DNA from: a virus
DNA length: 64,000 bases
Reading direction: 5' to 3' (one strand)
IMG/VR virus record: IMGVR_UViG_3300042454_000021
Coordinates: 48,926-112,925 of that record
This document shows, one piece after another, positions 40,488-46,937 of the stretch; position 1 is the first letter of the stretch; every line of letters begins with the position of its first letter. Under the pieces are notes generated by a model, which made no database searches, was not told the origin of the DNA, and saw nothing but the letters and a program-made list of their open reading frames with translations. The translations under genes and the position numbers were made by a program.

Positions 40488-41207
40488 TTATTTTTTAATT
40501 TGACGTGATAATAAAACTTGTTTTCTTTTAATTTCAATTAACTCTGGTGGTATATCTGCTCTTTTAATAGTTGTATTACCAGTTAACAAACCTTTAATAT
40601 AACTATCACCTACATTCTCTCTTATTTTATTCCTATGAGTACGATAACGATTATTAACTTTTTCTTTATTCTCGTTATAATATACTCTTGATCTTATTTT
40701 ATTATACTCATTATAAACTTCTTTTCTACGTTTTATTATAGGTTCCATGTGACATTTTTTACAGTGATGCATACCTTTGAGATATTCTATAACTGGTTTA
40801 TCAATAAAACATTTTGAACATTTTTTTATACCATCTATAATAGGAAACTTATAATTTTTCTTCATTCCCATCACTCTTCGATTTTTTTCATGATACTCAA
40901 GTGTACATAAAGAACAGTTAGCATATATTTTTCCATCTGCTTTCATATAATACTCAGAAACATGTTTATTTATATTACAAGCTGTACATTTTTTGTGATC
41001 ATCTATAATTGGATATCTTTTATTAACTTTTGCTCCTCTTGATCTACGTAAGTTATTAATATATTCAGCTTTACATTTTCTACAATTAGCCTCTGGTGTA
41101 GAAGATCCATTTTTATTATTTCTAATTTGATAGTCACAAACAGGTTTTATAATATGACACTTAGTACATTCTTTGTGACCATCAATAACTGCATATAATA
41201 GTTTCAT
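40488..41207 (-). CDS. Triple zinc-knuckle protein
   Basis: 239 aa. Three tandem CxxC...CxxC units: ECTKCHIIKPVCDYQI/NCRKCKAEY, KCTACNINKHVSEYY/NCSLCTLEYH, and KCSKCFIDKPVIEYL/HCKKCHMEP. Each begins with a (I/V)IDxxKxC strand, so the unit is about 55 residues long and repeated. Basic helical region and a C-terminal IKRADIPPELIEIKRKQVLL segment common in phage zinc-finger/HNH-type proteins. Likely nucleic-acid binding; no nuclease core seen. Confidence 0.7.
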   Translation of the reverse strand: MKLLYAVIDGHKECTKCHIIKPVCDYQIRNNKNGSSTPEANCRKCKAEYINNLRRSRGAKVNKRYPIIDDHKKCTACNINKHVSEYYMKADGKIYANCSLCTLEYHEKNRRVMGMKKNYKFPIIDGIKKCSKCFIDKPVIEYLKGMHHCKKCHMEPIIKRRKEVYNEYNKIRSRVYYNENKEKVNNRYRTHRNKIRENVGDSYIKGLLTGNTTIKRADIPPELIEIKRKQVLLSRQIKK

Positions 41208-41286
41208 AATGCTATATATTTACAAGGTTAAAAAAATTGATAGTTTTAAAAAGCCAGGTCTATCAACTGAGCACAATGATACAGAT

Positions 41287-41326
41287 GGTGATGAAATACT
41301 TGTTAGTAAGACTTTCTTTCATCACC
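41287..41326. other. 10-bp perfect hairpin in non-coding stretch
   Basis: GGTGATGAAA / TTTCATCACC with a 20-base loop that itself can form TACT/AGTA. Part of the structured 41208-41692 stretch, which holds no convincing gene apart from the RNA elements listed here. Confidence 0.5.
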
Positions 41327-41435
41327 CTTCTTGTATTAACTTTTAGTTTTGGACACTACTGGTGGAAAGTTATTAAACCACCTCACGCATAGTACACTCA
41401 TCTAAGAACTACCAAAGACTTATGTCTAACTGTCG

Positions 41436-41535
41436 TAGTCAGGACAGGATTCGAACCTGTATGATGGTTGCTTTAAGATTACGTTTTCACCCTTCTTTCC
41501 ATCTAAGCTAGCGTCTACCATTTCGCCACCTGACT
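41436..41535 (-). tRNA. tRNA-like gene, Leu-type D arm, anticodon unresolved
   Basis: On the minus strand: 7-bp acceptor AGTCAGG/CCTGACT; class-II-style D arm GCG-AAATGGTAGA-CGC, as in tRNA-Leu; canonical T arm ACAGG-TTCGAAT-CCTGT; discriminator A, no encoded CCA. The 50 bases between D and T arms, however, give no 5-bp anticodon stem with a 7-base loop. The best internal helix is GATGG/CCATC around 31 bases. Total 100 bases is 10-15 longer than a normal Leu or Ser tRNA. Could carry an intron-like insert or be decayed. Confidence 0.6.
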
Positions 41536-41555
41536 ATATAATATCCCTCTGCATT

Positions 41556-41637
41556 CAATTGTAATATAATAAGCTACCTCTAACATTTAGTCTTTTGAAC
41601 TAAACAGTCACTGTCCTGACCTATTACATTACAATTG
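41556..41637. ncRNA. Structured element with tRNA-anticodon-like hairpin
   Basis: Outer helix CAATTGTAAT/ATTACAATTG (10 bp), continuing as TAATA/TATTA after one mismatch. It encloses a 6-bp hairpin TTTAGT-CTTTTGA-ACTAAA whose 7-base loop looks like an anticodon loop with UUU, and a small GTCA/TGAC hairpin. Neither a D arm nor a T arm is present, so it is not a normal tRNA. No gene overlaps it. Confidence 0.4.
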
Positions 41638-41663
41638 CTATCCCTTGGGAAGATAGAATGATG

Positions 41664-41693
41664 CATTAAATAAAAGGGAGAACAAGTCTCCCT
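41664..41693 (-). terminator. Intrinsic terminator
   Basis: AGGGAGA-CTTGT-TCTCCCT on the minus strand, followed by TTTATTTAA. Ends the 41693-41896 gene. Confidence 0.8.
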
Positions 41694-41896
41694 CAATAAT
41701 ACTCCTCGTCTTGGTCAACATAACCAACTTCAGGAGACACATACCTCAATCCTTCTTGATTAGGCATATCATCAGAAACTAATCTCCAATGAAATGAACC
41801 AAGAGGAGATGAATTAATTATATGTTGAGCTTCTTCTATTGAATAGACAAACATTATATGTCTACCCATGTAATCATATATTTGATAAGTACTCAT
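41693..41896 (-). CDS. Hypothetical protein, 67 aa
   Basis: MSTYQIYDYMGRHIMFVYSI, EEAQHIINSSPLGSFHWRLV, acidic end (DQDEEYY). Small alpha/beta protein between two structured non-coding stretches. A 15-base sequence upstream (TAATGCTATATATTT) is repeated at the start of the 41207 gene. Confidence 0.6.
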   Translation of the reverse strand: MSTYQIYDYMGRHIMFVYSIEEAQHIINSSPLGSFHWRLVSDDMPNQEGLRYVSPEVGYVDQDEEYY

Positions 41897-42222
41897 GTCT
41901 TTATTATTTAAAAGGTTAATGCTATATATTTTCAGTGTTCGTCACTATTATAGCGTTGGTTAAAAGGATATTATTACCTGTGATGGGTTACACTGCACTA
42001 TTTTTACACACAGATATATATAATTCTGATGCTATTTTACCATAAAAGTTTATTTCTCCCTAGGGACAAAGTGCAAAATAGCATTAGTTTATATACATCA
42101 GTGTAAATCCCACCCAACGTGCTACACTTCGTTCTTCACCCACCCTTATATATAAGGACTGTAATGGTAGGAGAGAGAACTTTCCCTCGAAGGTGCATTC
42201 CTTCTCTCTCCTATTATTCCAA
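41897..42222. other. Non-coding stretch with strong hairpins
   Basis: No credible gene. Contains TGCTATTTT/AAAATAGCA (42030-42038 with 42075-42083) enclosing the palindrome TCCCTAGGGA (42057-42066), and a 12-bp perfect stem TAGGAGAGAGAA/TTCTCTCTCCTA (42168-42213), just past the stop of the 42223 gene. The latter lacks a T-run, so it is more likely an RNA-stability or processing element than a simple terminator. Confidence 0.5.
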
Positions 42223-42603
42223 TTACAATGTCACTGCAAGTAAACTGTCGATTGCTGATTGGCTTAATCCTGACTTACTTGCTTGCTCAGCTACTGCTTG
42301 CTTGATCTCGATGTCTAAGAATGCAGAATCAGCGTGAGCTTGCTTAATCTCATCACGAGTTTTGAATACTGACAATGCTGTTAAGCGTGAGCTTGTTGCA
42401 GTGATAGCACCATTAGCATCGATAGTGTCAATGTCCTTCTCTGTTGCAATAGCAAAGATTGGGAATTTAACATCAGCATCAGCTGTTGCTCCAATGGCTT
42501 CCATCTGACGTCCAAAAATGTGAACTCTTTCTCCTAATGCTGTGTAGCCTGAGAAATTGCCTGCTGTTGAGAACTTGCCATTGTTGATTACGTAATTTTT
42601 CAT
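42223..42603 (-). CDS. Hypothetical protein, 126 aa
   Basis: Beta-rich N-terminal half (YTALGERVHIFGRQMEAIGA, VKFPIFAIATEKDIDTID) and Ala-rich helical C-terminus (IKQAVAEQASKSGLSQSAID). Codon usage is relatively GC-rich and the gene stands alone with hairpins both in its leader (GTGTGC/GCACAC) and after its stop, as highly expressed phage genes often do. Not recognised; an abundant early or nucleic-acid-binding (OB-like) protein is a possibility. Confidence 0.6.
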   Translation of the reverse strand: MKNYVINNGKFSTAGNFSGYTALGERVHIFGRQMEAIGATADADVKFPIFAIATEKDIDTIDANGAITATSSRLTALSVFKTRDEIKQAHADSAFLDIEIKQAVAEQASKSGLSQSAIDSLLAVTL

Positions 42604-42811
42604 TTTTAATTATTTAGATTGTTTTCGTGTGCACTTTAACATGGGGGGCACACTCCATTCCCTAAAATCTCCTAGGGGTTGTGATATGATGTAACCTACC
42701 CTCTCACAGACACGAGGGGTGTGGGGGCTATAAAAAATTTTGGGTGGGAGTTAGCCAATGAAAAATTTCCTCTTGACAAATTTTTTATTTCAAAAAAGTT
42801 TCCTCATCTTT

Positions 42812-42828
42812 GGGGGGGAAAGGGGGGG
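42812..42828 (+). other. Purine tract GGGGGGGAAAGGGGGGG at the divergence region
   Basis: Two runs of seven G separated by AAA on the plus strand, in an otherwise AT-rich genome; further G-runs lie 90-190 bases upstream (GGGGGG near 42643, GGGG and GGGGG near 42715-42727). Four or more G-runs could form a G-quadruplex. It sits between the divergent early and late units, just ahead of the packaging genes. Confidence 0.6.
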
Positions 42829-42855
42829 CCTTCCTTTCACGTAAACAGAAACATC

Positions 42856-43005
42856 ATGATAGATATTCGTTTTAATAATATTTCTAAGTTTGGACTAGGG
42901 TTTGAATATAGAGCTAAGGAGTTACATTATTATTCTATGAAGAGACTTGACATTCATCTTTTAATAATCACTATTTCATTTGTAATTACAAAATTTAATA
43001 TATAA
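42856..43005 (+). CDS. Possible small protein, 49 aa
   Basis: ATG 42856 gives MIDIRFNNISKFGLGFEYRA, then KELHYYSMKRLDIHLLIITI and a hydrophobic end. Beta-type alternation (IDIRFN, LDIHLLIITISFVI) looks like a real small protein; the same frame is open upstream to a GTG at 42721 but there runs through the G-tract. No ribosome-binding evidence. Uncertain. Confidence 0.4.
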   Translation: MIDIRFNNISKFGLGFEYRAKELHYYSMKRLDIHLLIITISFVITKFNI

Positions 43006-43032
43006 TATAGCAATGGAGATTATTCTCAGTGA

Positions 43033-43062
43033 TTGAGATTCCAAGAATAATACATATATTTG
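43033..43062 (+). promoter_or_regulatory. Bacteroidetes-type promoter of the packaging/late operon
   Basis: TTG (43033-43035), 19 bases, TATATTTG (43055-43062), the expected form and spacing. The ATG at 43076 leaves a leader of only a few bases. Confidence 0.7.
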
Positions 43063-43075
43063 CCACAAACTAAAT

Positions 43076-43438
43076 ATGGAAAACAGTAGCAAGAAGATTA
43101 TTGTCCAGAAGTTTCTTAGGAAAATAGAAGATAATTATGCTATGGCTGAAAAGTATTATAGTGTATTGTCTACAATTAATAATTTGAAGCTTACACAGAG
43201 AGAGGTGCAGCTTGTAGCATTCACAGCTATACGAGGGAACATTTCTTATTCTTCTATCAGAGAGGATTTCTGTAAGAAATACAATAGCACATCTCCTACA
43301 ATTAACAACATTATATCAAAGCTGAAGAGAATTGGTGTGTTTGTTAAGGATGGCTCGAAGATAAAGGTGAACCCAGTTATAATTCTTAATTTCTCTAATG
43401 ATATAACGTTAGAGGTAAAGATGGAGCATAATGAATAA
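43076..43438 (+). CDS. Winged-helix/HTH regulator-like protein
   Basis: 120 aa. Helices NLKLTQREVQLVAFTAIRGN, then SSIREDFCKKYNSTSPTINN and IISKLKRIGVFVKDGSKIKV form a recognisable HTH plus wing. First gene after the promoter at the head of the packaging operon: probably a late-transcription regulator; a DNA-recognition subunit for packaging is the alternative. Confidence 0.6.
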   Translation: MENSSKKIIVQKFLRKIEDNYAMAEKYYSVLSTINNLKLTQREVQLVAFTAIRGNISYSSIREDFCKKYNSTSPTINNIISKLKRIGVFVKDGSKIKVNPVIILNFSNDITLEVKMEHNE

Positions 43439-43784
43439 GCCACAGAGTATGTCACATAAGGAGTTTCTCATAAGGACATTAGCTGTAAAGCTGTCTGTAA
43501 ATGAGAAGGTGATAGAGGCTGTTGTTAATCATCAATTCCAGAGTGCTAATGAGGCTATGGATTTGAATCATTCTATAGAGCTTTCAGGATTTGGTAAGTT
43601 TATGCTGAATGTAAAGAAGGCACACAGAAAGATGGCTAAGCTTATAGGGAAAAGAGACACGTTTCAAGCTACAGTGGATGATGAAACGAAGACAGAAGCT
43701 GAAAGACTGAAAGCAAGTGTTGTAGTTAGTAAAACAATTGATCAAATAAATCTATTAAAACCAACAATAGACGCTCATGATTAA
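43431..43784 (+). CDS. HU/IHF-like DNA-bending protein
   Basis: 117 aa. Residues about 8-62 follow the HU/IHF N-terminal body: HKEFLIRTLAVKLSVNEKVI, EAVVNHQFQSANEAMDLNHS, IELSGFGKFMLNVKKAHRKM. The C-terminal part is a charged helix instead of the usual DNA-embracing arm repeat. IHF-like genes sit next to terminase in other Bacteroidetes phages, suggesting a role in packaging or late control. Overlaps the regulator by 8 bases. Confidence 0.6.
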   Translation: MNKPQSMSHKEFLIRTLAVKLSVNEKVIEAVVNHQFQSANEAMDLNHSIELSGFGKFMLNVKKAHRKMAKLIGKRDTFQATVDDETKTEAERLKASVVVSKTIDQINLLKPTIDAHD

Positions 43785-44070
43785 CTTTAAACAAGTTTAT
43801 GAGGGATATAAAAACCTCATTATTCCATCTGCTGATATGAAGGTGGCAATTAGTCAAGTGAGACAGGAAAGATTAAACCAATGTTTTGATTGTCCCTTTC
43901 ATTCTAAGTTCCATAAAACGCCTTTAAGGCCAGATGATCATTGCACAGAATGTGGATGTAATTTAGATGCAAAAACGTCATGTTTAACATGTGAATGCCC
44001 TAAGCAAAAATGGTTAGCTGTGGTTAGTACGATTGAAGAAGAAGCAGAGTTAAAAAAACAAACCATATAG
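43777..44070 (+). CDS. Zinc-binding Cys-rich protein, 97 aa
   Basis: NQCFDCPFHSKFH, DDHCTECGCNLDAKTSCLTC and ECPKQKW give seven Cys and several His, room for two zinc sites. Helical N-terminus and acidic C-terminus. Located in the packaging operon; role unknown. Confidence 0.65.
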   Translation: MINFKQVYEGYKNLIIPSADMKVAISQVRQERLNQCFDCPFHSKFHKTPLRPDDHCTECGCNLDAKTSCLTCECPKQKWLAVVSTIEEEAELKKQTI

Positions 44071-44071
44071 G

Positions 44072-44305
44072 ATGGCTATTATAAAGAAGGTTCCTCTTGA
44101 TGAAATTATAGATGTCTTTATGGACTTATATAATAAGGGTGTAGATTTTATTGATTTAATAGCCTCTGAAAAAGACAATAGAATCTCTGTCATATTCACA
44201 GAAGAATACATCAATCAAGAAGCTAAAGATGATTTCGAATTAGACAACAATGAAATCGATATAAACACTAAGCTGACAGATGAGGATTTTAACCAACTTA
44301 TATAA
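44072..44305 (+). CDS. Hypothetical acidic protein, 77 aa
   Basis: DEIIDVFMDLYNKGVDFIDL followed by an acidic C-terminus. One-base overlap with the next gene. No motif. Confidence 0.6.
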   Translation: MAIIKKVPLDEIIDVFMDLYNKGVDFIDLIASEKDNRISVIFTEEYINQEAKDDFELDNNEIDINTKLTDEDFNQLI

Positions 44306-44583
44306 TGAAACCAAACTACTATGAAAAAATTCTTGCAGTTCTTACAGAATTAAAAGAAACATTCCCAACGTATAACCTAGGCAGACACATAGAAACAGCT
44401 CTAGATGGATATAAAGATGTGTGGGGAATGACAGATAAAGAGATGCATTGGGCACTCATCAAATACAAAGCACAAATCACGATGGATGTTCCTCATCCAG
44501 ATGAATCAGAGATAGATAAGATTATAAAGGATGGAATGCAGTTACACAATATACTGCATGAAGACGAAGAAGACCTAGACTAA
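44305..44583 (+). CDS. Hypothetical helical protein, 92 aa
   Basis: YEKILAVLTELKETFPTYNL, GRHIETALDGYKDVWGMTDK, ending in acidic residues (HEDEEDLD). A phage family seen next to terminase genes, function unknown; the GxHIxxALDxY pattern is shared by many. Confidence 0.6.
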   Translation: MKPNYYEKILAVLTELKETFPTYNLGRHIETALDGYKDVWGMTDKEMHWALIKYKAQITMDVPHPDESEIDKIIKDGMQLHNILHEDEEDLD

Positions 44584-44584
44584 C

Positions 44585-44926
44585 ATGGCAGCACCAAAGA
44601 AAACTACATATATTAATACAGAGCTCGAATGGGCTGAAGAACAATTAAAATCTTGGAGACAGTATGTGGATGCAAATCCCATGCATGAGCTAAAAGATAG
44701 AATTGAGTGGAAACCAACAGCAAAAGGTGGTGTAATGCCCATGGTTATTGCCTCTATTGAGGCTCAGGGCAAGTTCATCCAAGAGACAATGAAGAACTAT
44801 TTAGCTCTTCTCGAAGTGGTGGATAAACTACGTGAGAAAGAAGAGGCTAAAGTGGAAGTGAGGGGTGGTGTAAGTATGAGCTCTAAAGCTGAGAAATGGT
44901 TAAAGCAACGTAATGAAACTACATAA
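44585..44926 (+). CDS. Terminase small subunit candidate
   Basis: 113 aa. Helical, TELEWAEEQLKSWRQYVDAN, IEAQGKFIQETMKNYLALLE, Lys-rich end. Overlaps the large terminase start by 14 bases, the usual position for the DNA-recognition subunit. No HTH motif is clear by eye. Confidence 0.45.
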   Translation: MAAPKKTTYINTELEWAEEQLKSWRQYVDANPMHELKDRIEWKPTAKGGVMPMVIASIEAQGKFIQETMKNYLALLEVVDKLREKEEAKVEVRGGVSMSSKAEKWLKQRNETT

Positions 44927-46937
44927 GGTTGATTATAAAGATTGGTTGATGAATCAGAAGCGTCTACCCACACCTGGCAGTGTTGAGTATGATGCTTTTT
45001 ATGCATTTCATGAGGAGCTTTGTAAGAATGGTTGTATGATGGGAGACACCTACATTAACCCATTCCTCTACTGGCATCTTAATGCATGGCATACAGAGAT
45101 TGACGTTATAGATGATTATGGTAGAATAGCACAGAAATATGCTAACCCATCCTTAAGAGATAATGAGTGGATAGTGAGCTCTGAGATTGATAGAGCACAG
45201 AAGGAGAAAAAGGGCTTAGTTATCCTTGGTATTCGACGTTTTGCTAAGTCTGTTCTAGAGGCATCGTATGTGTCACATGGGGCAACGTTTGATGAGAACT
45301 CACAGAACATTATAGCTGGCCTAAATGCAGCTGATATAAAGCTAATTACAGACAAGATTGACAAAGGATTAAACTATCTACCAGAGGCATGGAAATGGCA
45401 ACGTGTAGAGGATAATTGGAAGAACCAAGTGACGCTTGGTATAAAGACAAGAGGAGGAGAACGTATTCCCTTCTCACAAATATTAATACGTAACTTAGAC
45501 GAAGGTAATAACGAAGAAGCTATTGCTGGTACAAAACCTAGAAGATTAATTATAGATGAAATTGGTAAAGGAAATTTCCTACGAGGCTTTCAAGCAGCTG
45601 TCCCTGGCTTCACAACACCCTTTGGTTGGGGCTGCTCACCAATTCTTACTGGCACTGGTGGGGATATGAAGAAATTTATGGATGCCAAGAGCTTAATGTT
45701 CGATGTTGGCAACTATAACTTCTTAGAGTATAATAATGCTAAAGATGAAAAACGTATACATGGACTATTCATCTCTCACAAGTTTAGAATGGAAGCCAAG
45801 TATGAAAGTTCTCTTGGTGCATATTTAAATCTACCAAAGAAGAACGATTTACACAATGTAAAGATGATGGTGAGTGATGAAGAACTTGCCACAAAGATAA
45901 CTAATGACAATCTCGAAAGGCTTAAGAAAGCTGGAGATAGACTTGCATATTTAAAAGAGAAGATGTACTATCCACAAGAAGTGGATGATATATTCTTAAA
46001 CGAGGATAGTAACATATTTGATATAGAGGGAGCAAAACGACAAAAGGCCAGACTTCTAGCTAATGAACGTACTGGTACGCCTGTTGTGCTATATGATGAT
46101 GGTGATGGTATAAAGCATGAGTTTACAGACAAAATGCCCATCACCAACTTCCCTCTTAAGAATACAGATCATAAGGATGCTCCTATAGTTATATATGAGT
46201 TTCCTGTAGAAAATCCTCCTTATGGGTTATATGTAGCTGGAGTCGATCCATATCGTCAAGGTAAAGCTGCTTATTCAACATCATTAGGAGCTGTATACAT
46301 CTATAAGAGGATGCATGCAATCACAGGTGAGAAGTATCAAGATATGTTTGTAGCTTCGTATTGTGCTCGTCCTGATAAGAAGGAAGTTTGGGAAGAACAA
46401 GCTAGACTCTTGATTAAATATTATAATGCTAGAGCATTGTGTGAGAATGATGAGGTTTCGTTTATTGATTACATGATTTCTAAGAACGATGCTCACTATT
46501 TAGAGAAGCAGCCTGAGTGGTTGAAAGAAGTGGTACCTAACACTACTGTGAGACGTGACTATGGTATACATCGTTCAGCAGAGAAGATTAGAGACTTCTT
46601 ACATGGATGTCTTAAGAAGTATACAGAACAAACTCTCCTTGTTGAAAAGAATGAAGCAGGGGAAATAACTAATGAGAAGAAAGGTATGGTGAAGATATTC
46701 GATCCTGTCCTTTTGGAAGAAATGATTCAGTATAATGAAGATGGTAACTTTGATAGAATCATCGCAGCTGAATTAGCAGTAGCATTAGCTATGAAAATGG
46801 ATCCTATTATGGGAAGAGTGGGATCTTCAGGAGATGCTAGAATAATGGCTATGCATCCAAGAATTAAGAAAAATAAATTGTTTGATGAGTCCAGAGGGCT
46901 TTTCAATAATAGACCTAAACAAAAACTGTTTACATAA
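44913..46937 (+). CDS. terL: Terminase large subunit
   Basis: 674 aa. ATPase: Walker A-like GLVILGIRRFAKSVLEAS (about residues 101-118), Walker B RRLIIDEIGKG near 215, and TGTGGD coupling motif near 245. RNase-H-like nuclease: YVAGVDPYRQGKAAYSTS near 440, further acidic residues in ARALCENDEVSF and near the C-terminus. Packages DNA through the portal. Starts inside the previous gene. Confidence 0.9.
   Translation: MKLHKVDYKDWLMNQKRLPTPGSVEYDAFYAFHEELCKNGCMMGDTYINPFLYWHLNAWHTEIDVIDDYGRIAQKYANPSLRDNEWIVSSEIDRAQKEKKGLVILGIRRFAKSVLEASYVSHGATFDENSQNIIAGLNAADIKLITDKIDKGLNYLPEAWKWQRVEDNWKNQVTLGIKTRGGERIPFSQILIRNLDEGNNEEAIAGTKPRRLIIDEIGKGNFLRGFQAAVPGFTTPFGWGCSPILTGTGGDMKKFMDAKSLMFDVGNYNFLEYNNAKDEKRIHGLFISHKFRMEAKYESSLGAYLNLPKKNDLHNVKMMVSDEELATKITNDNLERLKKAGDRLAYLKEKMYYPQEVDDIFLNEDSNIFDIEGAKRQKARLLANERTGTPVVLYDDGDGIKHEFTDKMPITNFPLKNTDHKDAPIVIYEFPVENPPYGLYVAGVDPYRQGKAAYSTSLGAVYIYKRMHAITGEKYQDMFVASYCARPDKKEVWEEQARLLIKYYNARALCENDEVSFIDYMISKNDAHYLEKQPEWLKEVVPNTTVRRDYGIHRSAEKIRDFLHGCLKKYTEQTLLVEKNEAGEITNEKKGMVKIFDPVLLEEMIQYNEDGNFDRIIAAELAVALAMKMDPIMGRVGSSGDARIMAMHPRIKKNKLFDESRGLFNNRPKQKLFT

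Noticed and set aside
41230-41280. Second tRNA (GCTCAGTTGATAGACC resembles a D arm on the minus strand)
   Set aside because: No matching acceptor, anticodon or T arm can be built around it.
42721-42855. GTG-started upstream extension of the 42856 frame through the G-tract
   Set aside because: It would translate the poly-G tract as Trp-Gly-Gly-Lys-Gly-Gly with no supporting start; only the part from 42856 looks protein-like.
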